A DNA stretch of 64,000 nt from Prochilodus magdalenae (Eukaryota > Chordata > Actinopteri > Characiformes > Prochilodontidae). Both the position numbers and the translations under genes were made by a program. The notes below the pieces were generated by a model. That model made no database searches. It was not told the DNA's origin and saw nothing but the letters and a program-made list of their open reading frames with translations. Within the stretch, counting starts at the first letter, position 1. Each line of letters starts with the position of its first letter. This document shows, piece after piece, positions 25,393-37,457 of this stretch. The stretch is from contig JAMWET010000034.1 in the NCBI GenBank assembly GCA_024036415.1, forward strand, positions 146,001 to 210,000. Reading direction: 5' to 3'.

Positions 25393-25747
25393 AATTTCAT
25401 GATGAATGGACCAAAAATGACTTTACAACTTTAAACATTATTGTAAATTGACTTTCATGAAAAGCACAGTATGTTTTATAACTCTCCTGTAAGGGTGAAT
25501 TATTTTGGAGATACAGCCATGGTGTGTATTTATGTTCTGATCTTTTTTTCAAATAAACGAATTTGAATACATTTAGATACATTAATCATGAAAGTCATTA
25601 ACTAAATGTACTGCAGTTGTGAGGGCAAAAAAATGCATATTCAAAATGATAATAGAAAAAAAGACGTTCTTAAGTTTAAATAAAAGTTAATGGAACCTTT
25701 ATTCATGCAGTGTTGGAGCTCTTCTATTGGTCCACTCATCATGAATT
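25393..25747. mobile_element. Decayed MITE-like inverted repeat
   Basis: The 20-bp left arm (25393-25412, atttcatgatgaatggacca) and right arm (25728-25747, reverse aattcatgatgagtggacca) match at 18 of 20 positions. The same word occurs inside the MITE at 35956-36203 (gtccattcgtcatgaaat, 36088-36105), so the two are relatives. No coding capacity. Confidence 0.45.
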
Positions 25748-26211
25748 GTAACATGTTGTAAAGGGCAGTTTGCATCAAATACTGTAAAAAAAAAAGACAA
25801 AAATAACAAAAAATATAGATTCAAGATTTTTATTCAGGCATGAGTATACAAATATATACGCTATGCATTGGGAGGAGCCTGTGGCATTATAAACATTTTT
25901 CCTATTTTTTCATTTAAAATATATTTTTGACTTATTTTAAAGTTATGTTCAAATATTTCATTTTGCTATGACTGTCTTTAAACAAAAAGAAAGCGTTTTA
26001 GTCCATAAGCCATAACAGGAAGTCACTCATGGTATCAGGGTAAGTAGTTAGGTCCCATAGTTGTGAAGTAAACATGTTCAAAAGTCTGAAAATCAGTGTC
26101 ATCATTACCAAAAAATACAGATACAAACAATGTTTGAATTTACTTTAAAAAAAGAGAGATGATTTTATGTGTTTGCTGTTCATGCAGTGGCTGCTGTCAA
26201 GTCAGGGTTTA

Positions 26212-26290
26212 TTCATGTAGAGGCTTTTACGACATGTTGTCACAAAGCAGCTGTACAGAGAATCTGAGTTCTGCTCAGAATGAACTAAAA
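26212..26290. repeat. Fish dispersed repeat fragment
   Basis: tttattcatgtagaggctttt then tgtcacaaagcagctgtacagaga. Related to 36590-36720. The 'cattgtcacaaagcagctttacaga' motif is widespread in teleosts. Class not assigned. Confidence 0.4.
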
Positions 26291-26454
26291 TGGTCACAAC
26301 TGAAACTTTTTCTTTAGATTCATCAGTGTTATGACTGTTTTGATAGGGATGTACAGAGAAGCAGCAGATGAGATGAATAAAAAACACTGATGATTTTACC
26401 TTACAGGAACTTTCTGTGCTGGTTTGGTAAAAACAGCTATACGTTTAGGCTTCA

Positions 26455-26632
26455 GCATTGTGGCATAGTGAATAACACTTCTGCCTCCCATGATGTAGGC
26501 ATGAGTTCAGTCCCCTACCTGGGCAAGCACCCTGTACTATAACGAGTCCAGAGAAGGTCTCCCAATACTATCTTCGCCTAACTAAGAAATGCTCATATTG
26601 TACGTCACTCTGGACAGGAGTGTCTGCCAAAT
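26455..26632 (+). mobile_element. tRNA-derived SINE, plus strand, decayed
   Basis: Head gcattgtggcatagtgaataacacttctgcctccc, decayed B box gagttcagtccc (26503-26514), tail gtacgtcactctggacaggagtgtctgccaaat. Confidence 0.65.
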
Positions 26633-26648
26633 ACCTAACCTCAAATTT

Positions 26649-26681
26649 AGGTGTGTCCAAACTTTTGACTGGCAGTGTATA
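26649..26681. mobile_element. Tc1-like terminal fragment
   Basis: The sequence gtgtgtccaaacttttgactggcagtgtata closely matches the terminus of a fish Tc1-like family whose ends read GGTGTGTCCAAACTTTTGACTGG plus TA. The opposite end was not found. It directly follows the SINE. Confidence 0.6.
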
Positions 26682-27744
26682 TGCATAATGTCTTAACATG
26701 TAAATCCAAATATATAATTATAAAATATATAATAATACATTTTGTGTGTGAATTTGAAAACCCTAAAGCATTTGTGTATGTTTGTAAAGAAGAGGGGTAT
26801 ACAGTCAGATGATATCAGATGTCTGGAGTGTGCTAGGGAACACAGTTGTGTTAAAAAGTAACACACTCCATGTTGTTCTTAACACATCTGCTTCGGGACT
26901 GTGTGGCGGAGAAGGACAGCCTGACCGGGGCTAATGCAGGGGAGCTGGCCGGCAGGATCTGCAGCGGTGGTCCCAGCATGAGCCGCCTCCGGTGGGAACT
27001 GAACCAGGGAGTTCGGGACGGCCTCGCTGCCTTTACCCCCAGCTCGCCTTTCACTCCTCCCTGAGAGCGCTCAATAATTCAGAACCGAAGCCCTCTCCAG
27101 AGATATTATAAAAGCAAAAGGGCTCGTTCCCAAATTACAAATGGGCTTAAAGATGATTGCATATGACATGTTCCACTGAGTTATAAGTATTTCTTTCCTA
27201 CTGCCGCATTCCCAGTGAAACTAATTCTTAAGGAGTGTGAAAATGCGCTTAAGTGCTGCTTACTATGTTACTTGTTTGCAGAAGTGGGTCAAAGGGCAAC
27301 ACTGGGAACCTAACAAAGCATGTGCTAAACACTGTACTTAGTAACCTTGTTTTGTGTAGGCGTGATAAGAGGTTCGTATGTGAATGTGAATGCAGAGCGA
27401 CCTAGACCTTCAAGGATACTAAACATGTCCAACATATAAAATTACAGGTGAGGATGAAGTCATGAGGTCCTGACAGCTTTCATTCCGTCCTAACGGCAAA
27501 ATTGCATCAAGATGGAAATGTAGAACTCCTGGTGAAAAGACTTGCCTCGGAAATGTGGATGTAAGAAAGAGGATAGGTCTCATAGCTCCAAAACAGGAAT
27601 CATTGGAGTATGTCCTGTTACTCGTAAAGTTTCTATACACTCTTAACAGTAAAGGATCATCAGTGATTCTTGGCTTGGAGATAGAATTCTAGGACCATTA
27701 TACTGTAGCATCCCAGTACTGGCACATTTGGAAGTCTCCTGCCT
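26682..27744. other. Noncoding, nothing recognised
   Basis: 26870-27060 is somewhat GC-rich. No domain in any frame. Confidence 0.35.
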
Positions 27745-28098
27745 GCAACCTGGCCATTTTAGGCAGTGCTGGTGGCAGTTCCCGCAGCTGCTGTGTTCAA
27801 TAAAAGAGCATTCATTTGAAGTGCTATGTTTTCCGCATCATCTTCTCTACAAATGCAACACTGGTGTCAGAAGGAGGATAGCAATGTGCTATACCGTGTT
27901 GGGTTGTGGGAACTACAGAGGGTTAATTATCTGTCACCTAGCCTTATGCAATAGAAACTGACCTGGCACCTTCAATGCCAGCACTCGTGGTGGTTCTGCA
28001 CATTGCTATGTTCAGTGACAGAGCATTCACTTGAAGTGCTATGTTTTCTGTATGTTTATCTAAACCAGTGCCACACTGATGTCAGAAGTGGGATAGCA
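27745..28098 (+). mobile_element. Tandem LTR tails each followed by a tRNA-Leu-type primer-binding site
   Basis: A roughly 140-bp block is present twice, about 215 bp apart (27745-27885 and 27958-28098). Each copy contains GAGCATTCA-TTGAAGTGCTATGTTTT. The first has AATAAA at 27799-27804 and ends ...gcaaca. Each then continues TGgTGTCAGAAG-GGGAT (27862-27879; 28078-28095). This is close to TGGTGTCAGGAGTGGGATTC, the complement of a tRNA-Leu 3' end, the normal primer-binding site position just after an LTR. So these are U5/PBS junctions of one LTR retroelement family. No gag or pol frame follows. Confidence 0.6.
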
Positions 28099-30778
28099 CC
28101 CCCATCACCAATCTGGAGAGGAATGACATTACCTCAAAAGCTGACACAGTGGAGAGGACTGGCCAAGGATTATGAGAAAGGATTTCCGGAGTGAAGATTA
28201 ATAGTAACAAGGTTCATCATTTTGAACCAGGCTGGAGGATGGTGAAAGAAGCAGACTGCTGCAAAGACCTGGTGTGACACTTCAAGCAGGCACCGGTGGC
28301 ATGGTTGGCTGAGACTGAGAATCGGGGCTCCTGTGTACACATTTAGCACCCTCGCTCTGTACAGTGTAGTGGGCAGTGGAAGAAGTGGTAAGCAGCCAGG
28401 GGAGCCCCAATGCAGTTGCCATTGTCACCAGTAGCATGTGGATAGATGCTGCAAGCTGCAAGTTATCCAATTCACTACAAAGGGAAACACAGTTTTAAGG
28501 GAGGACTAGAATCATGCATGGCCTAGTTTTTTTTTATGTCCACGCCAAAATACAGTCCTTTTGGTTCTTTAAATTTAAACCTCACAGATATTTAGATCTT
28601 ACCTCTGGTCCTGTAGTTTGTTTTCATTGGTAGTATATTGGACTGTTTGTGTACCTGCTGGTGTCAACCGTCTAGCATCATAGTCCAGATTTTCCAGACT
28701 TTTGTTCCAAAGCTTCACTTCTGGCAGTGTTATGTTAAACAGAGTAGTTCAGGGTTCTGGGTTCTGTGCTGTGCATTGTGTTGTTATATACTAACTGCCC
28801 ATGAATCTGCATGCTAAGGACAGTCTGAAAGTGGTAGCCTAAAAGGAGTGTCCATCAAGGCGTCACAAGCAATTGAGAAGAGATGAATCCTCACTTTTTA
28901 CAAGCACATCTGAAGCCCATTCCTGTGGCACCGTTCTGTGATGGGAGTTACACATGGCTTTAAATGACCCAAACCCAAAAAGCTCAAGCTCACTTCAGGC
29001 TAACTTAGTATCCTGTCTGTTCTCCCCATTAGCTTAGCCCTCCCCATCACCCATCAGTCTTCACGCATGTTCTGGCTAAAGCATGTGGAGCCAGGGTAGC
29101 GTGTTCAGTCTCAACAAAAAGGAGACTGTGTGGGCCTAGAAATTAGGCCCAAAGGAAATGGCTTCATTCAACACCTGGGCACTGCAGGAATGCCTCTCCA
29201 CACCAGTGCAGCGTGATCAAAGCTCGGCCCTCGACGGAGACCTAATAAAAATAAATAAATACTAGCTCGCACCAAGCGTGTCAAAGGAGAAGAGGCCAGT
29301 TAGTTGTTGTGAGGAGACAGCGTGGGGGTTTATGCGTGGTGTAGAGGCTCTAAAGTCCCATTTCCCTGAGAGCTGCTGGGGTGACCCTGAAGGACTGGAA
29401 GGATTGTGTGGCCTTGTTTGGTAGGAGCTATAAGGCACAGACGTAGCAAAGCTAGCTAGTATGATATCAGAGGGCACCAGTGCTCCAAACTGGACTGCAG
29501 ACTGCTGTTATTGGCTGTGTCTGCAGTATTCAGGCAGTGAAAAACAATGCTAGGCCAAAGTCCTTTCACTCATACAGGCCTTGTATTCGGTTCACTCAGT
29601 GGCTTTGGGCAGCTGTTTAGCAGTTATACAAGAGCAGTTCTGTTTTAAATGGCCTGCGACTTATAATCTTATTCCAAAAGTCTATTGTACCAGACGAAAA
29701 GGAGACAGTAATGACTGAATAAATGGAAATTCACTCAAGAAATGTTTCAGCTACTTCAGGAGTAAATATCTCCTACCTAGGCATTTACCGCTTTAGCTCC
29801 TATTGTTGAACTGTAGTCCTTCTCACCCTACGTTCACATTAGCAGACAACAGAGGGGCAAGCAACCAGCCATTTTATATGGGAGTCCACTATTTGTAGCC
29901 ATGATTTAGCGTCAAGCGGGACGCAGAGATTTTCCCAATTTTCTGCATATGAATTATGATGTGGTGAAGTGGCATTGTAATTTTGTTTACTGTTCTCAGC
30001 GATGTGGTGGTGAACATGGGAGAGGAGCTCATAACTGCTGTTTCTCCTCTTCTTCGTTTACATGGTGTGTCTTTGTACATGTACATTTGAAGAAAGCAGA
30101 ATACTGTTGGTGTCTCTGGTGATTAAGTCACTTGAAAGCTAGCTATGTTAGCCGGCATGCTAACCTGTCAATAATGGTAGCCTTGTATTTAAGTTGTTAG
30201 GTTTCCATACAACTTCAGACCAGGTCCTGAAGTCCTAACCAATTGGAGAGCTTGCTTGGCTGTATCTTCCTTAATAGCTTGATTGCATGATTTTCAAATT
30301 AGTCCTTTTGCCTCCAATCAAAACTGAAAAAGAGCATTACTAAGGTACATTAAGGTTTAAATACAACAAGCAGAATGATTCTTTTAAAAACTGAACTATA
30401 AATTCCAGACGTGTATTTGCCTGTGTATTTTCATGGGATTCTTGTTGTACAGTAAGTGTCAAACTGACAACAATTCAACAATTCACAGTTTTTTGTCTTC
30501 TCAGAGAAAGCGAAACAAGTTGCGCTGTCTTGGATTCCTGACCATGGATGGCTGTGGCATCATCAGAATGAGCTTGAAAACACCTGTTAAGAGGACGTTC
30601 AGGACGATTGCAACATCCTGACCAATCACAGACACTCCTCACAATATGTGGTGATAGAATTGATGTACGTTTTGTCCATATCATGTGACCTTAATGCCAA
30701 CGACTGAGACTGTATAAAGGCAGCAGAGGGCAGAGTTACACTGTGGACATAACATGTAGCATGTGTTTCCTCCACTGA
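28099..30778. other. Noncoding, nothing recognised
   Basis: Leader-like sequence of the LTR relic may continue to about 28280. Beyond that I see no element. A TATA-like word (tgtataaaggc, 30710-30720) lies just before the SINE, but nothing supports a real promoter. Confidence 0.35.
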
Positions 30779-30988
30779 CATTTACAGCATTTAGCTGACG
30801 CTCTTATCCAGAGCGACTTACAAGGTTATTCATATTACAGGGAGGCCAGTGTAGTGTTAAGAGTCTTGCCCAGGGACTCTCATTGGGGTAGCACAGCACA
30901 GTCACCCAGACTGGGATTCGAACCCCAGTCTCCCACAGGGGGTGGGTACTCCGTGGTGGGTAGTGGTGTTATCCGCTTAGCTACACCA
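30779..30988 (-). mobile_element. tRNA-derived SINE, minus strand, best preserved
   Basis: In reverse: TGGTGTAGCTAAGCGGATAA head (A-box-like), B box GGTTCGAATCC (plus 30914-30924), then GTCCCTGGGCAAGACTC, then TTGTAAGTCGCTCTGGATAA and GAGCGTCAGCTAAATGC tail. Best reference copy for the others at 14844, 56241 and 57113. Confidence 0.9.
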
Positions 30989-31789
30989 AGGCTACAGACT
31001 TATTGCTATTGGCTACTGACCAATCCTATCTACAAATAAACTACGTATTCAATCAGTCTACTAGTCACTGTTTACTGCAAGGCTTCCAAGGAAAACCCTG
31101 GCAGCCAGAAACTGCGTTCTCACTGATAGGGCTGAAATAAAAGCTGCTTCTAAGCTCTGCTGAACATCATCAATCATGTGCTGGCATCCTTAAACCATAC
31201 ATCACATGGTGCAATAGTATTACGCATCACATGGTGCTTTGGATGAGCACTGAAAACATCTACAGAGCACCTAAAGGCTAAGACTGACACATGCTGATGT
31301 TCAGTGTGAAGCAGATCAGTATGAAAAAAAGACTTCCTCACTGAGGCCTCAAAGCATCGGGGAAAAACGCATGAAAAACAGTGTTAGATGATGTAATCAC
31401 ATTAATTACTGTCATAAAACACACTAGGAAAAAGGCAACTGATGAAAAACGTTTCTCTTTGCCAGCCCCGCTTTACAAAGCGTACAGCAGCACCGTCAGT
31501 TTAAAAGAGCTGGCTGAATTTAAGAAACGATGCTGTCACATTTTGAGTTTCAGAAAGATGATCAAGGATAGCCCAGGCTAAGTAGGCATGTGTACACTTG
31601 CCAAATTCAAATCAAAGAACAAATTAATTAAGGGTTTGTTTGTCTCGCATGAGCCTTAAACGAAATAATTCCCTCAAAACAACATTTCTCTTTTCCTCCA
31701 AACCAGAGGGAAGGTGACAGGCAGACAATAAAATAATAAGGAACGATTGCGGTAAGGGTGCTGGCATACTGCATGCCATTTTCCCTGGA
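30989..31789. other. Noncoding, nothing recognised
   Basis: Moderately AT-rich. No gene or element identified. Confidence 0.35.
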
Positions 31790-32160
31790 ATGTGGCCATG
31801 AATTTAAATTTGCAACTAATCATTTTTGGGGCGAATATAGTGTGAGATTGTGCTCCAGCCTGTTATAATGCCTTAAGCCAAAAAAGTGGCTGGTTTTCTT
31901 CCCAGCAAGCCACCACCATGTCAAAAATAAGGAGAAAATTCCAACAACAAACGTGCCGGTATAAATATTAATCCCCTCTTAAATATTAATTTTGTGGTGA
32001 CATTTGCATCCGTCTTTGATCATATTTATATGAATCTTTTTTTTTTCTTTCTTTTTTTTTTGGCTCCTAAGCTCATTGCCTCATGTCACTAAAGCCAATG
32101 AAAGATTAATGGCGGGATTCTTGCAGGAGCCTCCAGCTCAGCCTGGCTGTGCCGCTGGAT
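31790..32160. promoter_or_regulatory. Candidate enhancer-like block with clustered factor motifs
   Basis: Within 60 bp lie a bicoid/OTX-type TTAATCCCC (31968-31976), a perfect POU octamer ATTTGCAT (32002-32009) and a TCF/LEF-type CTTTGATC (32014-32021). A poly-T tract (about 32038-32061) follows, then repeat-free sequence with gccaatgaaagattaatgg. Motif matching is direct. Enhancer function is inferred. Confidence 0.35.
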
Positions 32161-35100
32161 GACAGGGGCAGAAGCGCAACTTCTCTGGTTTACCAACGCT
32201 GCTGACATGTGGTCGAGTCAGCCCATCCAGCCTGTCTGTCTCTCTTTCTATTCCTCTCTCCATTCTCTTAAGCCCTGCTATGTGTGGGGAAAGCTGACAC
32301 AGTGGTGTGTTTTCTCAGTCTCGGGTCAAACTGGCGGCCTCGCGCGAAGCCGTCTGGGCCGTGTTTGCTTACGCCGCCAGGATTAACTCGTCCGTCATCT
32401 TTGAGTCCAGCGGTGTGAACAAGAGCGAGAACACAACTCCATATTCACTGCCTCACCATTCAGACCCCTTTTACTAAGACCTGCCAAAGCCTGCAATAAC
32501 ATTCTTCCAACGAGGTGACCACAAGAATTAGCGAAGCGGCCCTCTGCCGGATTTTTTTCCTTTCTCGGGCAGATCGGTTCGCAGCAGGCCGGATGAAGAA
32601 ATACTCTTTCTTTTTACAATAGCAGAAACACACACCACTTTCTGACTGTTTCCTGCACTCTTGGTCTAATCCTAATCCCAAAAGCTGACACACGTTTCAG
32701 GAAGCCAGGACAGTATTAGCTACACTGGATGAAAAGATACCATTACAACTAAAGGAACTGTGGTTAGCATAACTAGGCTACCAGCTCCATTCGTTCATCC
32801 TCTGCTGTGGTAGTGTGCTCAGTGAGTGTTCTCAGACTCCTATAGCCTTTAAAACTGAATTTCACACCATGAGTTTCACTGTGAAAATGTTAGATTGTAA
32901 ATTTGCAGCACAAAAATTCTACTCCTAAAATGGAGGAGATTGCTGCAAAAAGAAAATGGTGCATGCTGGGAGATACAGATCAAGCCTTTTTTAAGAAACA
33001 TTACATTTTAGCACTGAAGTTAGTTGTATGTATGTAATACATAGCATATAGGGAAAGAGACAGGTGGTTTGCTAGGCCTGTCTCTGAACATTGTAGTGAA
33101 GTGGGTGGAGCTTCTCAACATTTCTCAGTTACCAACATGTTCCAGCATGTTCCATGTGTTTCTGCTAATCACTTCACCCTGTAACGCCATACCTGAAACA
33201 TGTAATGTCATAATTATAAGATTGTTTGTGCATGTAGGTGCTGTAATGCGATGTTCATGGTGCTGCTGTTAAACGTAGCATGAACTATCAGTGTTTACAC
33301 ACTTATAGGTAGCTTGTAGATAGCTACATTTATGGGCTGGTATAACTGCATGTTGTATTTTTCTATAATGCAGCAAAACCGTATGTGCACATTAGAACCT
33401 GTATAGCCTGTACAATAAAGATATAGGCGTAGGAGAGGAAAACTGTACAGATACAACAACCGTATTTCACCATTTCCTATTTAGTGTGCTCTAAATTAGT
33501 GGTGTAACTAGAATCTTATACAAAAAGGCCTCAACCACATACCTTTCATTTTGTAGATGGCATGGCCATGTAAGCATCTCGCCTTAAAGTGGTGCACGCA
33601 TGAAGTCAGGCGTCACTGAGGGTCATACTGTAGTGCAATGCCAAGCAGCCGTGCTCCATACACAGAAGCATACCTGGGCTTTAATGCTGCAAATGAGTTC
33701 TCATTGTTGCTGCTGTTGTGCTATACTGGGGAGAGGGTTTACTATCTTCCATTAAGTGGCTGGCCTGTTTTCCATGTCACGTTCTGCTCTGACACTGGAA
33801 TATTTTGTCAGAGAATGTTAATGTTGCTTGTTAATGTTAATACTGCATTACCATAATGTAAAGGTCATCTATTCATCAGGACAAGGGAAGCAGACAAAAG
33901 TGCATTTAGAGACGACTACTGCAGGTTAAATTAGTACATTAGTACATAGTTTTCTACATAAAGTAAATTATTTCCTGCTCAGTGAATGATGTGAAAACAT
34001 GGTGGCTGCTAACATTAGGAAAATTAAATAATCCACAATAGCAAGACCCTACAGTCAGAGAGATGATGTTGGACTGTAACTATATTGGAGTAGTAGAAAA
34101 GTATGTTCAGTATCAACTGTTTTTGTTACAGTGGATTTACAGTGGAATAAAATGATTTCAGAGGTTTGTAGGAGAACATGAGTGGAGAATGACTATCACC
34201 AGCCTTGCTCACTACTGCCATTTTTCAAGCAAGGTAGTGCTAAAAGCTAATGGTTGAGGTATACTATTAAGTCATCATGGCTGAAGCATATTTGAATAAG
34301 ATGTGCTAAAATGTTTGGGGAATTGGTCACCACAGTCAACTCGTGCAGGCTCTGGTGATTGCTATACCTGCAAAGGCAGTCTGCAGGGTGTCCTGAGGGA
34401 GTCTGGAAACACCTAATTAAAATACTGGAACCCCTTGAATGTCTCAAACTCAAACTTCTGGTGGGTCCCTGACAAACATATATACTGCCTGCTTGGTGTC
34501 AATTACAGGAAAACAGACACTCAAATACAGATTCAGAGAAAGGTCATTGCTTAGCTGCTTCACTAGAGATGTAGGACTGGTCTGAATCAGGGTGACGCTG
34601 TAGAAAACTAGTTCACCCACTTGGTCTCATAGCCTCCCCCAGAGCTATAACCTCTGAAGAATATGTCTCTGAAGCCTTGGCATATGTGTAAATCACAAGA
34701 CATGTCCAGTTTCCCAAGAAACTTGTAGAAACACTGAATTGGCACTGATTTTCCAAACCAAAGGCAGAAGAGGAGATGTGTAAGATCTCTGTTAATGTGT
34801 AGAAGATCTTCCAAACTGGAAATGAGCATCTCCAAATGAAGAACTGTGGAACCAAACCCTTTGCTGCCATTGCAGCTAGCATCAGTGCTACTACAGCCAG
34901 CATGGGACACTAGATTTCCAGGGAGTATTTTGCCCACTGGTTAGGCCAGTGTTTAGGCTTAGACTGGGTCTGAGGGACAAGTACATTAAAAAAATAAGAA
35001 GCTTCATCTCCACTTTTAGAACGGTAGCTAACTGTAGTCCAAGACAACAATCTCGCAGCATCAGATAAGCCAAGATCTGGCTCATTCCCCCTATTCATTT

Positions 35101-35955
35101 TAATTAGGGCTTTAACTGGCAACCTGCGTCAGTCCCCGGTTAACTTCAATCACTTCTGAGACTGTTCAAAGACATGAAGCTCCGGCTCTAATAGTTAAAG
35201 GTGTTTGAATTACATTTCGTTTGCCACCCTTGAACCCTGAGTAAAGTAGCGCCTGCATTCATCTCTCGGCCGGGGAGGATTATGACACCCCGCTGCTGCG
35301 CTCCCTGCTGAACATAAATTGGATATTTAGCGTTTAGCGTCAAGGTCAAACAACCCTGTCTGCTGAAGCTCGCTGCCTCAGAAGTGGGCTACCTCGAAAG
35401 AGCTTCAAAATCGGGTGATTGATCTCAGACATTTTCTCTTCTTTCTAAGAACATTTAATCTGTGTTGTGTGCGGTTATTGCAACAACTTCCAAATGTAAT
35501 ACATGTTCCAAAGAAAATTTCCCTCAAATATGATCTATGGTGTAATAATGGACCGGTGATGGAGAGATAAAGCATAAATCATAAGGGCGACCGTGTTTGA
35601 AGCGCTGACAGAAATATAAGACAGAGCAAAGTCAAAGAACACGGGAAATGAAATAAATAACTGAGGCACAGGTCCCTCCAATTTTATTTTTCTGTCTGAT
35701 TTATTGGTTGATCTTTATTTCTAGATGTGCTGATTGAGCAAATTTAATCAAATTACAATGACAAAATGATGTATAGTATTATGATAAGAAACCCAACCAA
35801 AGTGCCATTTCTTTCTCATCGTCTACGTCTGAATCATCACCCAGTAACCGAAAAGACACCAAACATGATCCATGGTGCACAGGCTGCAAAGAGGTTGTGG
35901 GAGGAACTTCCTTCAGTCAAGCAATTTGATAGGGTTGAATAGCTAGATGTATATA
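32161..35955. other. Noncoding, nothing certain
   Basis: 35080-35760 is repeat-free and enhancer-like in look. Two overlapping minus-strand frames of about 100 codons near 34600-34940 have no recognisable domain. No gene called. Confidence 0.3.
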
Positions 35956-36203
35956 TCGTCGCTGTCCAAAGAAAAACAAGTATCTCCAAAACAGCAACTT
36001 TACAGGAAACGCCAAAATCCAATTCAATCCTAATGTAAGTCAGTGGAACCGGACCTTTTCCAAGCCATCTTTGGACCATTTGCGTGGGTCCATTCGTCAT
36101 GAAATTCACACCGAGTGTAAACAGCAGCTTATGTGATCAAATGATACATAAAAGTAAAAATCGTCCAAAATGGAGATACATGTTTTCCATTGGACAGCGA
36201 CGA
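35956..36203. mobile_element. MITE with 36-bp inverted ends and TA target
   Basis: Left arm tcgtcgctgtccaaagaaaa (from 35956) and, in reverse, right arm tcgtcgctgtccaatggaaa (to 36203) match over about 35 bp, with acaagtatctcca versus acatgtatctcca following. TA precedes (35954-35955) and follows (36204-36205). 248 bp, no coding capacity. TA flanks suggest Tc1/mariner-type mobilisation, but the terminus is not one I can tie to a named family. Confidence 0.75.
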
Positions 36204-36589
36204 TATGCTAGAGTTACGAGTTATATGGTATAATACTCTGGTTTGGGGTGCCCATTTACATCCTATGATTTGGCTCTAGAATGAAACTAGCTGTTTTCCC
36301 TTTGTTGGTAAGCTCATGAGTAATTTGAGCTCTGCTCTGATTCGTTGGTTTAAAACAAGACATCATGCTGACCCCATGGAAGAAACATGCAGCAATAGAC
36401 ATGGACAGGGCAACAAACTACTATCTGCTTAGTAATGCTTGAGGCCTGCTAGTCGCTGATGTTACATACCCTAGGTACTAGCTTTCAATCTCAACAGCAA
36501 CCAGCACAGAGTGAATCAAAGTTTTTTGACTAACTATGAAATTTAGGATGACCTGTTTCTTCAAAAAAGTGATGAAAGTCAAGTCATGG

Positions 36590-36730
36590 TTAATTTATAT
36601 AGTGGCTTACAGCTGACATTACAACAGACATTACAAAGCAGCTTTACAGGGACTTCAGGTCCAAGCACCCAGTGAGTAAGCCAATGGCAACTGTGGCAAC
36701 CAAGACTCACAAGGGGAGCCCATCCTCCCT
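36590..36730. repeat. Fish dispersed repeat fragment
   Basis: atttatatagtggcttac, cattacaaagcagctttacagg, gtgagtaagccaatggcaactgtggca, then ggggagcccatcctccc. This order is typical of a widespread teleost repeat of uncertain class, related to 26212-26290. Confidence 0.5.
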
Positions 36731-37382
36731 TAGTCAACACTAGATAGCAAGACAAGCACAAAACCAATATACAAAGGATAAAACTAAAAATATAGTTATG
36801 TGCAGTATTGAACTGAGAAGAACCAATGACTGTTAGAGTCCTACGAGAGTAGCACTGTAAGGATGTTTTCACAGTGAAGAACGCTTAACATTAATAACTG
36901 CTACTAAAAGCCGTCGGTGATGATCTATTAGTAGGGATAAGAGCGGTGCTCAGTAGGCATGGCTGCTACTTACAGGTTACTGTTGGATTTGCTATGCTAA
37001 TAAAGGTTAAACAGCTTCACTCTCTTCAGTCTCTAGTGTTAAACGCTGCACAAAGGTGCTCAATATTGTTCAAGGTCTGAGAAACTGTCTGGGGTGAAAT
37101 GTGCAGAGCAAAGCAACACCTAAGACTGCATCAAAGGATCCTGTTAAAGATGAGGCAGGTTTTTTTTTTGCAAGCTTGTTTTGTGAATTTTCTTTTCCAC
37201 CGTAAATGATGATACAATTACATTTAAGGTGAAACTTAACGTTCGATTAAGAAGCTGGCAATAAGAAACCGATTTCAGATTTAAGGACAAACATCAGCGA
37301 TTAATGTTGCATGTTCCATTTGCACACAGCTTTATCTTCTCAACAGTACCGCTAGCTATCAGGCTTCCTCCGATATTCACAG
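36731..37382. other. Noncoding, nothing recognised
   Basis: No gene. A T9 run lies at about 37161-37169. Confidence 0.35.
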
Positions 37383-37457
37383 GCAAACAAACAAACAAAC
37401 AAACAAACAAACAAACAAATAAATAAATAAATAAATGATCAAATAAATAAATAAATA
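37383..37457. repeat. Compound (CAAA)n(TAAA)n microsatellite
   Basis: About nine CAAA units pass directly into AAAT units, with a gatc interruption at 37437-37440. Confidence 0.95.

Noticed and set aside
30710..30720. TATA-like tgtataaaggc as a gene promoter
   Set aside because: No downstream coding sequence, and the next 200 bp are a SINE. It might be LTR debris but lacks supporting ends.
7471..30924. B-box sequences suggesting tRNA genes
   Set aside because: Each sits in a SINE with the shared body and tail, and none can fold into a full cloverleaf with a proper acceptor stem.
34608..34937. Two overlapping minus-strand frames of about 100 codons
   Set aside because: No retroviral, transposase or cellular domain could be recognised, and the two frames conflict with each other.
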